NCBI RefSeq assembly: GCF_014892575.1
Contig: NZ_JADBGI010000025.1
Span: forward strand, 37,279 to 101,278
Length of the DNA: 64,000 nt
Origin: Nocardiopsis coralli
GTDB lineage: Bacteria > Actinomycetota > Actinomycetes > Streptosporangiales > Streptosporangiaceae
Direction of reading: 5' to 3'
Shown: positions 9,100-21,752 of the stretch, piece by piece
How the letters are laid out: the number at the start of each line of letters is the position of its first letter
Numbering within the stretch: the stretch's first letter is position 1
Notes under the pieces: generated by a model
What the model saw: only the letters and a program-made list of their open reading frames with translations
The model's database searches: none
Told to the model about the DNA's origin: nothing
Translations under genes and position numbers: made by a program

Positions 9100-9130
9100 C
9101 CGGGCCCGCTGTGATCCACGGCGGGCCCGG
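9100..9130. terminator. bidirectional terminator between convergent genes
   Basis: CCGGGCCCGC (9100-9109) pairs with GCGGGCCCGG (9121-9130); the loop can extend the stem with GTG/CAC. It lies between the convergent hydrolase and AraC-family genes. Confidence 0.6.
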
Positions 9131-9157
9131 ACCTGTGTGCGGGGGCCGCCTCGCCCG

Positions 9158-9946
9158 TCACCCGTGGTCGGCCACGCGGCCCGCACGCCGGGTCTGCGCG
9201 GGCGTCTCACCCAGCACCGCCCGGTAACGGCGGGTGAAGTGGGCCTGGTCGGCGTAGCCCAGCTCGTCGGCGAGGGTGGCGAGGTCGGGGTCGGGCCGGG
9301 TGAAGAGGGTGGTCGCCGCCTGCTGCAGCCGGCGGCACTCGATGAGCCACTTCGGGGTGACCCCGGTGTAAGCCTTCACCAGGCGTTCCAGCCTGCGTTC
9401 CGACAGCCCGAGCACGTCGGCGAGCTCCGCCGTCCGGAGCAGGTCGGCACGTTCCTCGGCGATCCGGCAGGCCTCGTTGACCAGGCACCCGCGCTCGTCG
9501 ACGCGTTCGGCCACGGGCCCGAGCCAGTTCTGGAGGACCTCGACGAGCCCGGCCCGGTCCGTACCGTCCGCACGCTCCATCACCTCGAGCACCGCCCCGA
9601 GGGGTGCGCCCACCAGCGGCTCGTGCGAGGCGACCAGCCGTTCCGGCGGTGTGTCCGTGAGGAACGGCGCCGCGGCAGGACGCAGGAGGATCCCCACCGC
9701 CCAGGACGTGCCGGCCAGGGTACGGACGGAGACCCTGCGGTCCGGGCCGTACAGCCCGGCCTCTCCCGGCATGATCACCGCGTTGAAGGCCGGATACGTG
9801 AGCACACGTTGCGGTCGGGTCCGGCCGTCCGGCACCGACCACCGCACCACCCACACGTGCCGCACGAGGCCGTCCGCCCCGATCCCGAAACGGTCGAAGC
9901 GGACCTCGGGGTCCCCGGGGTTGAGGTGGCCTCGGGATCGCACCAC
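9158..9946 (-). CDS. AraC-family transcriptional regulator
   Basis: About 262 residues. GTG 9946 is chosen because AGGAGG (9958-9953) ends 6 bases before it; a longer TTG-started frame exists to 9976. The first 150 residues form a small-molecule-binding domain of the DUF6597 type (VRHVWVVRWS, FNAVIMPGEAGLYGP). The C-terminal two-helix AraC domain contains LSERRLERLVKAYTGVTPK and ADQAHFTRRYRAVLGETPAQ. It is divergent from the VOC gene, 64 bases away, which it probably controls. Confidence 0.88.
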   Translation of the reverse strand: MVRSRGHLNPGDPEVRFDRFGIGADGLVRHVWVVRWSVPDGRTRPQRVLTYPAFNAVIMPGEAGLYGPDRRVSVRTLAGTSWAVGILLRPAAAPFLTDTPPERLVASHEPLVGAPLGAVLEVMERADGTDRAGLVEVLQNWLGPVAERVDERGCLVNEACRIAEERADLLRTAELADVLGLSERRLERLVKAYTGVTPKWLIECRRLQQAATTLFTRPDPDLATLADELGYADQAHFTRRYRAVLGETPAQTRRAGRVADHG

Positions 9947-10010
9947 CGGCCGCCTCCTGGTGTCGGGTTCGTTCAAGACGCACGCTCGCCGCCGGGCCTA
10001 CGTTAACGCC

Positions 10011-10508
10011 ATGGAACACGAGATCACCCCTGTGACAGGGGCACACACCACCAAGGGCAGGCCCAACGGCGTCACGTCGCTCACCCCGCACCTCGCGGTC
10101 CCGTCCGCGAAGGAGGCCGTCGCCTTCTACCGGGACGTGTTCGGCGCGACCGTGGGCGAAGTGACCGAGATGGGCGGGGTCGTCGTCCACGCCGAGATCG
10201 GGTTCGACTCCGGCGGCCTCACCTTGGGTGAAGCGGTCGAGGGCCACGGACTGGTCGCCCCGGATCCCGAGCGCGGGGCCGACTACTCGCTGGCCCTGTA
10301 CGTTCCCGACGTGGACAAGGTCGTCGCCGCGGCCGAGACAGCGGGCGCAACGGTCCGGGAACCCGCGGCGACCTTCGTCTCGGGCGACCGGTACGCCTCC
10401 GTCGTCGACCCGTTCGGGGTCCGTTGGACCCTCATGACACGCGTCGAGGACCTCTCCCCCGAGGAGAGCGCCCGCCGGGTCGCCGAATGGGCCCGCGCCC
10501 AGGGGTGA
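10011..10508 (+). CDS. VOC (glyoxalase/dioxygenase superfamily) protein
   Basis: 165 residues with the two babab halves of the vicinal-oxygen-chelate fold: LTPHLAVPSAKEAVAFYRDVFGA, then SLALYVPDVDKVVAAAETAGA, and the ending VVDPFGVRWTLMTR. It resembles the PhnB-like subgroup, whose substrates are mostly unknown. ATG 10011 has no Shine-Dalgarno, and a TACGTT box (9999-10004) ends 6 bases before it, pointing to a leaderless transcript. Divergent from the AraC regulator. Confidence 0.85.
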   Translation: MEHEITPVTGAHTTKGRPNGVTSLTPHLAVPSAKEAVAFYRDVFGATVGEVTEMGGVVVHAEIGFDSGGLTLGEAVEGHGLVAPDPERGADYSLALYVPDVDKVVAAAETAGATVREPAATFVSGDRYASVVDPFGVRWTLMTRVEDLSPEESARRVAEWARAQG

Positions 10509-10770
10509 GCCTCTCGCGCCGGGCGGAGGGCCGACGGTCCGCCGTCCTCTGTCCCGGACCCCCATTTGTGGCGAACCTCGCGTCCACTCACCCCCGAACG
10601 GCCCACCCGGCCCAGGACTTTGTGGGGTTCCCACAACGCACGCGAGCTGACATGGGCACTTCGGACGATTGGTACGAGGCCTCGCGGTACGACAGAGTGG
10701 GATACAGGTGAAGGCGGTGGTCCGGTCCTCGGACGCCGCCTTCTGTCTGTGTTCTTGGGAGGCTCAACCG
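10509..10770 (+). promoter_or_regulatory. leader of the carboxylase gene with a perfect palindrome
   Basis: 262 bases without a supported gene. A 17-base perfect palindrome TTGTGGG-gtt-CCCACAA lies at 10620-10636, a good candidate operator. GATACA near 10700 could be a -10 box. Confidence 0.45.
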
Positions 10771-16254
<5,484 letters not shown>

Positions 16255-16265
16255 CCGTCCTCACC

Positions 16266-16296
16266 GCACCGGGGCCCTGAAATAGGGTCCCGGTGC
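16266..16296 (+). terminator. hairpin between the carboxylase gene and fabI
   Basis: A 13-bp stem with one G:U pair (16266-16278 with 16284-16296) and loop GAAAT, just after the carboxylase stop, without T-tract. fabI therefore probably has its own promoter in the 129 bases that follow. Confidence 0.6.
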
Positions 16297-16425
16297 GCCC
16301 CGGGACGATCGCGGAGCACCGCGGAGGCGTCCCGGCCCCCGACAGCCCGGCCGACGGCGCGGGCCGACACCGTCGGTCCACGCCGAGCCCCCGAGCCGAA
16401 ACCGCCACACAGCAAGGAGTCCCAC

Positions 16426-17199
16426 GTGAACCTCTTGATCACCGGCATCACCACGCAGTCGTCCATCGCCTACTCCGTCGCCGAGCACGCGATGGAGCAG
16501 GGCCACGACGTGATCCTCACCAACCCGCCCGGGCGGCAGTTCTCGATCCTGGAGCGGGTCGCCAAGCGTCTGCCGAAGGAGCCGGTCGCCGTCCTGCCGA
16601 TGGACGTGACCGACCCGGAGCAGATCACCGAGACGGCCGAAAAGGTCGCCTCGCACTGGGACCACGTGGACGGGCTGCTGCACTCGATCGCCTACGCACC
16701 CGGTGACGCGCTGGGCGGGAACTTCCTGAACACCGCGTGGGAGGACGTCGCTCAGGCGATCCACGTCTCCGGGTTCTCGCTCAAGGCGCTGGGTGTCGGG
16801 TTCCGGGAGCTCATGGCCGCCGCCCCGAACGGTGCCGGTGTGGTCGCGCTGACCTTCGACGCGTCGGTGGCCTGGCCGGTCTACGACTGGATGGGGTCGG
16901 CCAAGGCGGTGCTGGAGAACTCGGCCAAGTACCTGGCGCGCGACCTGGGTCCGGAGGGGATCCGCGTCAACACGATCAGCGCCGGCCCGATCAAGTCGCT
17001 GGCCGGGGGTTCGATCCCGGGCTTCGACCAGATCGCGGACCGTTGGAGCGAGTCGGCGCCGGTCGGCTGGGACACCAAGGACTCGTCGGTGGTGGCCGAC
17101 CCCGCGCTGTTCCTCATGTCGCCGGGTGCCCGCGGGATCACCGGGACCACGCTGCACGTGGACGGCGGTTACGACGCGATGGGTTCGCCGATCGCCTGA
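16426..17199 (+). CDS. fabI: enoyl-[acyl-carrier-protein] reductase (NADH), FabI/InhA type
   Basis: 257 residues, usual for FabI. It reduces the trans-2-enoyl group in the last step of each fatty-acid elongation cycle. Short-chain dehydrogenase features: GITTQSSIAYSVAE nucleotide-binding start, MDVTDPEQ, HSIAYAPGDALGG, the catalytic Tyr-Lys pair in YDWMGSAKAVLENSAKYLA (the FabI spacing), and the C-terminal GITGTTLHVDGGYDAMG. GTG 16426 follows AAGGAG by 6 bases. A textbook terminator follows. Proximity to the giant carboxylase suggests a shared role in fatty-acid supply. Confidence 0.95.
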   Translation: MNLLITGITTQSSIAYSVAEHAMEQGHDVILTNPPGRQFSILERVAKRLPKEPVAVLPMDVTDPEQITETAEKVASHWDHVDGLLHSIAYAPGDALGGNFLNTAWEDVAQAIHVSGFSLKALGVGFRELMAAAPNGAGVVALTFDASVAWPVYDWMGSAKAVLENSAKYLARDLGPEGIRVNTISAGPIKSLAGGSIPGFDQIADRWSESAPVGWDTKDSSVVADPALFLMSPGARGITGTTLHVDGGYDAMGSPIA

Positions 17200-17223
17200 C
17201 CGGCCCGAGCCCGTGCTGTCACG

Positions 17224-17257
17224 AGGCGCCCCACCTTCGCCGGTGGGGCGCCTTTTT
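17224..17257 (+). terminator. intrinsic terminator of fabI
   Basis: A 12-bp perfect stem (17224-17235 with 17242-17253), loop TTCGCC, followed by TTTTT. One of the few terminators here with a true T-tract. Confidence 0.85.
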
Positions 17258-17368
17258 CTGCCCGGAACCCGGCAGGCCGCAGGACCCACGGGTTCTGCGG
17301 GACCAAAGGGGATGTCGAGGGCCGCGGAAGCCGGGAGACATGGAGACGGGGTCTCCTTCCCCTTCGAG

Positions 17369-17606
17369 GTGTGTGCGGGGCCCGCATGGGGCATCGGACC
17401 CCGCACACACCATGTGCGGCCCCGCGCGCGATCTGCTCAGCCCTCACGCGGGGCCGCAACGGCCGGAGCCGCGGCGGCGGCCGGACCGGAGCCCCGACCC
17501 GGCCGCAACACACCCATCATCCGCCCCACACACCCCACCCCGCACTCGCCCGGCACCCCGTGGCCACATCCGGACACCCCGTGTAAGCGGTGTAAGCGCA
17601 AACCTC
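17369..17606. repeat. intergenic repeat unit, copy 1
   Basis: This 240-base non-coding stretch recurs at 19762-20012 and, more diverged, at 20355-20545. Shared parts in order: an inverted repeat GTGTGTGCGGGG / CCCCGCACACAC (17369-17380 / 17399-17410), CCCCGCGCGCGAT-TGCTCAGCCCT, CCATCATCCG, then GGCCACATCCGGACACCCC and the direct repeat GTGTAAGCGgTGTAAGCGC (17581-17599). I see no gene in 17258-17604. Confidence 0.75.
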
Positions 17607-17820
17607 ACCTCTCGGACGCCAGCGCCTCCCGCAACCCACCAGATGTGAGCGCCGTGACCAGATCGGCAGGGCACGGACAACGGCGTCGCACAAGCACCGC
17701 GACGAAGTGCAAACGGCCACGATGGTCGTGCAACTCGCAGATCAGGTGGTGCGGGAACTCCGCACGCAACGCAACCAATTCACGGCTGGGAAAGATGCGG
17801 TAGCCGTCCACGCTCACCAC
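17605..17820 (-). CDS. small conserved-looking hypothetical protein
   Basis: 71 residues starting at GTG 17820 (GTG 17817 and 17811 are also possible). Its start overlaps the end of the ATPase gene by 7 bases, which suggests a coupled partner. The sequence (VDGYRIFPSRELVALRAEF, then ICELHDHRGRLHFVAVLVRR) looks like a folded alpha/beta peptide with no known motif. Function unknown. Confidence 0.55.
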   Translation of the reverse strand: MVSVDGYRIFPSRELVALRAEFPHHLICELHDHRGRLHFVAVLVRRRCPCPADLVTALTSGGLREALASER

Positions 17821-18389
17821 CCGGCAGCCCGCGACGCTGGACGCGTCCAGGTGGAGGAACTCGGATGCACCGCACGAGGGACTCGGACGTCGTGCGCCGC
17901 CCGGGCCCTGTCGGCCTGCGGCCAGGAGAGGGTGAAGTACACCTCCGTGCCCTGCCGGGCCGCCACGCTCCCCCAGGTTCGGGCGAGCGCATTCACCAGG
18001 AAGAGCCCTCGCCCGTACGCCACTGACCCCCGACCCTGGCGCGTGTGCCTGAGGACCGAGTCGGGCCGACGGACGGAATCGGCAACCGGACCGCGGACGG
18101 AGATGCGCAGACAGTCGGTGTAGAAGAACGCCGAGACGACGAACGCCCCGCGCCCGCCCGAGTCGGGCGTGTGCAGCAGGGCGTTCGTGGCGAGCTCGCT
18201 CGTCATGAGTATCGCGTCCTCGGCGATCTGCGCGGGTATGAGCGCTCCGGTTGGCCGGAGTGCCATACGGCGCCGCAACCAGTCACGCACCTCCCTGACG
18301 GAGGAGGTGTGCATGGCGAACCGGCCGAGGTGCCGGTGGGGTTCGGCCCAGTGCGTGGATGGGGGCTTCTTGGTATTACGCTGCTGCAT
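17814..18389 (-). CDS. anti-sigma-factor-like ATP-binding protein (HATPase_c)
   Basis: 191 residues. A GHKL ATPase fold of the RsbW/SpoIIAB-like family abundant in Streptomyces-type actinomycetes: N box ELATNALLHT, G2 box VAYGRGLFLVNALA, but no kinase dimerisation domain. ATG 18389 has AGGAG about 8 bases upstream. It stands next to a WhiJ-type XRE gene and DUF397 genes, a combination repeated many times in Streptomyces (abaA/whiJ/bldB-like clusters) and linked there to control of development. Target sigma factor unknown. Confidence 0.85.
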   Translation of the reverse strand: MQQRNTKKPPSTHWAEPHRHLGRFAMHTSSVREVRDWLRRRMALRPTGALIPAQIAEDAILMTSELATNALLHTPDSGGRGAFVVSAFFYTDCLRISVRGPVADSVRRPDSVLRHTRQGRGSVAYGRGLFLVNALARTWGSVAARQGTEVYFTLSWPQADRARAAHDVRVPRAVHPSSSTWTRPASRAAGW

Positions 18390-18422
18390 ACGTCCGCTCC
18401 TGGTCTTGTCAGGTAGTGGGCC

Positions 18423-18464
18423 AGGCCCTGGTCGGTGGTGTTGGCACCGGCCAGGGCCTTTCTT
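18423..18464 (+). terminator. plus-strand terminator in the divergent gap
   Basis: A 15-bp stem with one G:U pair (18423-18437 with 18445-18459), loop GTGTTGG, followed by TTTCTT on the plus strand. No plus-strand gene precedes it; on the minus strand it lies in the leader of the ATPase gene. Confidence 0.55.
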
Positions 18465-18633
18465 GTGTGCGCTCAGCTAGCTCGACGGGAAGTCGGGCAA
18501 CGCACAGTCACTATGATGAGCGGCACAGCGCATACTCGCAAGCGATCTTAAATAGTCCGTCGCATTTTTAACCCAACTCGTGGATGACATGGAAGAATGT
18601 CCCCACACAGCGGGAGAGAGGGAGGGAGCGGAC
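18465..18633 (+). promoter_or_regulatory. AT-richer promoter region of the XRE regulator
   Basis: Between the plus-strand terminator and GTG 18634 the sequence is visibly AT-richer around 18540-18575 (CTTAAATAGTCC, CATTTTTAACCC), unlike the flanking DNA. This is the likely promoter of the XRE-DUF397 unit. No defined box can be assigned with confidence. Confidence 0.35.
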
Positions 18634-19485
18634 GTGAGGACGCGTCTCAGCCTGTCCGTACGAGGCAAACGGCTGCTGCGTGAGCTCAAGCGCCTCCGGA
18701 CCGAACGAGGCATGAGCCCAGAAGACGTCGCCGGCCAGTTGGGCTGGCACAGGACGAAGCTGTACCGGATCGAGCGCGGCCAGAGCCGACTCATCCTCGA
18801 TGATCTCGATGAGCTCCTGGAGCTGTACGGGGTGCGGTCACCAGAACGCGAATCCCTGTTCAAGCTCGGCAAGGAAGCATGGAAACGTGGCTGGTGGTTG
18901 GCCTACCGGGACCTCTACCAGGGCGAAAGCTTCTTCGTCATGGAGAACGACGCCGCCAGAATCAGTTTCCACGCGCCCACCCTGCTCCCCGGACTGCTCC
19001 AGACCGAACACTACGCACGGCGGATCATCCGCACTATGGACCCCATCTGCGATGACGACGAGGTGGAACGTCAGGTCTCGGCCCGCGTGGAACGCCAAGG
19101 CGTACTCTCCCGAGCAGACCCCCCGATCGTCACCGCCGTTATCGATGAGGGCGTCCTTCGTCGAAGCTCGGGCTCAAGAGTTACCGACCGGGAACAACTA
19201 CAGCATCTGCTCCACCTGAGCCAGTTCCCTCACATCGACCTTCGTGTGGTTCCGTTCAGCTCCGGTGTCTACATGGGCCAAGCCGGTCAGTTCACGGTCT
19301 TCGAGTTCCCTGACGACGGCGACAGTCCTGTGGCCTACCAGGAAGGCCTCTTCGGCGACGTCTACGTGGAAGATTCCGACGATTTGGCGCGGTATACGCT
19401 GGCCCGGACCGAATCTCTCGGCGCTGCGCTCAACCCCCAGGAAACCCAAGCGCTGCTGTCGGACCTGCTGAAGGAGAACGAGTAG
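18634..19485 (+). CDS. WhiJ-type XRE regulator with DUF5753 domain
   Basis: 283 residues. GTG 18634 has GGAGGGAG 5 bases upstream. The N-terminal Cro/C1 helix-turn-helix (residues ~12-70) contains LRTERGMSPEDVAGQLGWHRTKLYRIE with its Q-L-G-W / K-L-Y-R-I-E signature. The rest is a DUF5753 sensor domain (FHAPTLLPGLLQTEHYARRI, then LRVVPFSSGVYMGQAG). It is followed without a gap by a DUF397 gene, the standard WhiJ-DUF397 pair of filamentous actinomycetes, where the small protein is thought to modulate the repressor. Confidence 0.92.
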   Translation: MRTRLSLSVRGKRLLRELKRLRTERGMSPEDVAGQLGWHRTKLYRIERGQSRLILDDLDELLELYGVRSPERESLFKLGKEAWKRGWWLAYRDLYQGESFFVMENDAARISFHAPTLLPGLLQTEHYARRIIRTMDPICDDDEVERQVSARVERQGVLSRADPPIVTAVIDEGVLRRSSGSRVTDREQLQHLLHLSQFPHIDLRVVPFSSGVYMGQAGQFTVFEFPDDGDSPVAYQEGLFGDVYVEDSDDLARYTLARTESLGAALNPQETQALLSDLLKENE

Positions 19486-19677
19486 ATGAGTGACGCGAGA
19501 GCGCCGCTGTGGCGGACCAGCAGCTACAGCGGAGCCGGCAAGGAGTGCGTCGAGGTGGCGGACAACGCCGGCGGCGCACTGGTCCGCGACTCCAAGCAGC
19601 CCGAACAGGGCCACATCACCATCCCCAGCCACGGATGGAACACATTCCTCACAGCCCTCAAGGCCCCCAGAAGCTGA
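19486..19677 (+). CDS. DUF397 protein, copy 1
   Basis: 63 residues. Its ATG directly follows the XRE TAG and is served by AAGGAG (19471-19476) inside that gene, so the two are coupled. DUF397 marks: WRTSSYSG, ECVEVAD, VRDSK and a Trp near the end. BldB-like small acidic proteins of this family act with WhiJ-type repressors. Confidence 0.92.
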   Translation: MSDARAPLWRTSSYSGAGKECVEVADNAGGALVRDSKQPEQGHITIPSHGWNTFLTALKAPRS

Positions 19678-19696
19678 ACGGCCCCGGAAAGAAGAT

Positions 19697-19734
19697 GGGG
19701 CCTGCGGTCCGCATGTGTTCGGACCGCAGGCCCC
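19697..19734 (+). terminator. perfect 15-bp hairpin after DUF397 copy 1
   Basis: Arms 19697-19711 and 19720-19734 pair perfectly around an 8-base loop. No T-tract. It ends the XRE-DUF397 transcript and separates it from copy 2. Confidence 0.65.
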
Positions 19735-19761
19735 AGGGAAGAGACGAGCGTTCGATTCGGA

Positions 19762-20012
19762 GTGTGTGCGGAGCCCTCTGAGGGCGAACCCCGCACACAC
19801 CATGCGCCGCCCCGCGCGCGATCCGCTCAGCCCTCGCGCGAGGCCGCGGCGGCCGGAGCCGCATCAGCAACCGGACTCGGAGTTGTCCGGTGAGGGGACT
19901 GACGAGCCCGGCCGCAACACCTCCATCATCCGTTCCAGACGCTCCGTACCGCAGGATGCAAGCACTCCACGGCCACATCCGGACACCCCGTGTAAGCGAT
20001 GTAAGCGCAAGC
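19762..20012. repeat. intergenic repeat unit, copy 2
   Basis: Homologous to 17369-17606: inverted repeat GTGTGTGCGGaG / CCCCGCACACAC (19762-19773 / 19789-19800), CCCCGCGCGCGATCCGCTCAG, CGGCCGGAGCCGC, CCATCATCCG, then GGCCACATCCGGACACCCC and GTGTAAGCGaTGTAAGCGC (19990-20008). No gene is supported inside it. Confidence 0.75.
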
Positions 20013-20068
20013 CTCACCCTTGGGACAGAGGACCCCTACGGTCGAACCTGCTGAAGGAGAACCAGCGA

Positions 20069-20260
20069 ATGAGTGACGCGAGAGCGCCGCTGTGGCGGAC
20101 CAGCAGCTACTCGAAGGCCAGTGGCGAGTGCGTCGAGGTGGCCGACAACGTCGGCGACGTGCTGATCCGGGACTCCGAGCAGCGCGAACAGGGCCACATC
20201 ACCATCCCGGGCCATGGGTGGAGCATGTTCCTCACGACGCTCAAAGCCCCCAACAGCTGA
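20069..20260 (+). CDS. DUF397 protein, copy 2
   Basis: 63 residues, about 49 identical to copy 1. ATG 20069 has AAGGAG at 20054-20059. The upstream bases repeat the last codons of the XRE gene (CCTGCTGAAGGAGAAC), so the duplicated unit began inside the XRE gene, but no XRE gene accompanies this copy. It may still act on the same regulator. Confidence 0.9.
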   Translation: MSDARAPLWRTSSYSKASGECVEVADNVGDVLIRDSEQREQGHITIPGHGWSMFLTTLKAPNS

Positions 20261-20354
20261 GCGTCGGGAAAGAGAACCCTCGGGAAGAGGGCGCGGCCTG
20301 CACGCCGGGGTGAGGTCGGCCCCGCAGGCGCCGGGAGGGGCGGGCCGTTGGTTG

Positions 20355-20545
20355 GCCTGGTGCGCGCGGGGCTCGAAGGGGGTTGCTTGAGCCCCGCGCA
20401 CGTCCTGGGAAGCGGCCTCGGAGCGTGCCCCCGGCGACGAGGGGCGGCCTTGCGCTTCACCCTCATCATTGCGCATCGACGCAGGCCAGGACGGTTGGAT
20501 CACCCCCGTGGCCGGATGCGGACACACGATGTAAGCGCCCGAGCA
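20355..20545. repeat. intergenic repeat unit, copy 3 (diverged)
   Basis: A weaker relative of the units at 17.4 and 19.8 kb. It has a hairpin GCGCGGGGCTC / GAGCCCCGCGC (20364-20374 / 20389-20399), a CTCATCATTGCGCAT stretch, and CCGTGGCCGGATGCGGACAC followed by a single ATGTAAGCGC. The rest of 20261-20731 contains no gene I can support. Confidence 0.5.
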
Positions 20546-20637
20546 GCGAGAGCCACGTGCCAACCCCCGCGTTTACAGCCCAGACAGACGTTTTCCCTGT
20601 TCAAGAGGGATCCAGCGCTCAGCGCGGTGCGCTTACG

Positions 20638-20676
20638 CAAAACCGTCGGCGCTCACATCTTCGTGTGAGCGCCGAC
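20638..20676 (-). terminator. terminator of the ATP synthase / DUF2550 operon
   Basis: A perfect 13-bp stem (20645-20657 with 20664-20676) and loop TCTTCG. Read on the minus strand it is followed by GGTTTTGC, and it lies 56 bases past the DUF2550 stop. Confidence 0.75.
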
Positions 20677-20731
20677 GAAAGACCAGAAACCACCGGCGAC
20701 CGGGGAGCGCGGAACGCCGACCCCGGGGTCC

Positions 20732-21217
20732 TCACGCCTCCCAGTGCGTCCCGGGGGGCATCGACTCCAGCCACGACAGGAACCCGGTCATCGCCATCTC
20801 GCCCATCGCGAGCTCGAAGGCGGCCTCCGTCGGGTCCTCGCCCTCGGCGGTCAACCACCCGAGGCTGACCACGCTCACGTCGGCGGGCAGCCGGTCGCGG
20901 TCCTCGGGCGTGGGGGAACGCCGCCCCACAATGACAAGACCGCGGCGCGACAGCGTAGCTGTCGGCCGCGGTCTGAGCGAGAAGATCGGGAACCAGCCGA
21001 GGCTCTCCGAGCCGTACCGGCCGAAACCGATACGCCATACACCTCGGCGTCCCCGAGCTCCGGGCGCACGCAGATAACACTCGACCGCGCCGCCGCGCCG
21101 CTCGATCACCGAACGGCGCAACGCGCCGGCGAGCAGGACCACCGCCCCGACCAGGAGCACGGCCAGCAGCGTCCACTGCGCGGTCTCGAACCCGATCCCC
21201 GACAGCAGCCGCTCCAT
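20732..21217 (-). CDS. DUF2550 family membrane protein
   Basis: 161 residues with one N-terminal membrane helix (QWTLLAVLLVGAVVLLAGAL) and a cytosolic domain with basic and aromatic residues (VECYLRAPG, WRIGFGRYGSESLGWFPIFSLRPRP). It follows atpC by 16 bases on the same strand, the conserved position of DUF2550 genes in actinobacteria. Function unknown; the placement suggests membrane or ATP synthase related biology. ATG 21217 is preferred over upstream in-frame starts that would overlap atpC. Confidence 0.85.
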   Translation of the reverse strand: MERLLSGIGFETAQWTLLAVLLVGAVVLLAGALRRSVIERRGGAVECYLRAPGARGRRGVWRIGFGRYGSESLGWFPIFSLRPRPTATLSRRGLVIVGRRSPTPEDRDRLPADVSVVSLGWLTAEGEDPTEAAFELAMGEMAMTGFLSWLESMPPGTHWEA

Positions 21218-21233
21218 GACCACCCAGTCCGTT

Positions 21234-21629
21234 CTAGGCGACGTCCTCGCCGGCAGCACGCAGACGGCTGCGGGCGCGGCCGAGAGCGACGTTGTCGCCC
21301 TCCTCGGTCGCGGTCGTCAGCGCCGTGCGTGCACGGTCCACATCGATGTCCTCGGCGAGCTCGGCGGTCTCGGCGAGGATGGACACCCGACCCTCACCCG
21401 AAACCGAGACGAACCCGCTGTGCGCGGCGACCCGGACCTCACCGGTCTCGCGCGCACCCAGTACGCGAACGACGGCGTCGTGGGCGAGAACCGAGAGCAC
21501 CGGGACGTGCCCGGGCTGAACGCCGATCTCACCCTCGACGGTCTTCGCGATGACCATGTCGCCCTCGCCGGCCCAAACCTCGTGCTCGGGCGAGACGATC
21601 TCGACGAAAAGCTTCTTCGACACTGCCAC
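21234..21629 (-). CDS. atpC: F1Fo ATP synthase epsilon subunit
   Basis: 131 residues. Central-stalk subunit that couples gamma rotation to the c-ring and can inhibit hydrolysis. Marks: LFVEIVSPEHEVWAGE, the beta-sandwich core GEIGVQPGHVPVLSVL, and a short C-terminal helix. Start GTG 21629 or GTG 21623; GAGGAG fits either. Last F1 gene of the operon, 123 bases after atpD. Confidence 0.93.
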   Translation of the reverse strand: MAVSKKLFVEIVSPEHEVWAGEGDMVIAKTVEGEIGVQPGHVPVLSVLAHDAVVRVLGARETGEVRVAAHSGFVSVSGEGRVSILAETAELAEDIDVDRARTALTTATEEGDNVALGRARSRLRAAGEDVA

Positions 21630-21752
21630 AAACTCCTCGGCTAGCGGGTGGGTTCGGCCGGGCCGGCCCCGACTCGTTTCCTTCGGGGCGGCCCGGCCCG
21701 ACTATCCCGCCCGACGCCCGCCCACGATCGGGGACGGACGCATGGCGCGGTT

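Noticed and set aside
17258..20731. Mobile island or prophage around the XRE gene
   Set aside because: No integrase, transposase, tRNA attachment site or phage gene. XRE/DUF397/ATPase clusters are normal chromosomal content in filamentous actinomycetes.
20261..20731. Short open frames between DUF397 copy 2 and DUF2550
   Set aside because: None has a ribosome-binding site or a plausible composition. The region is better explained by the diverged repeat unit and the atp operon terminator.
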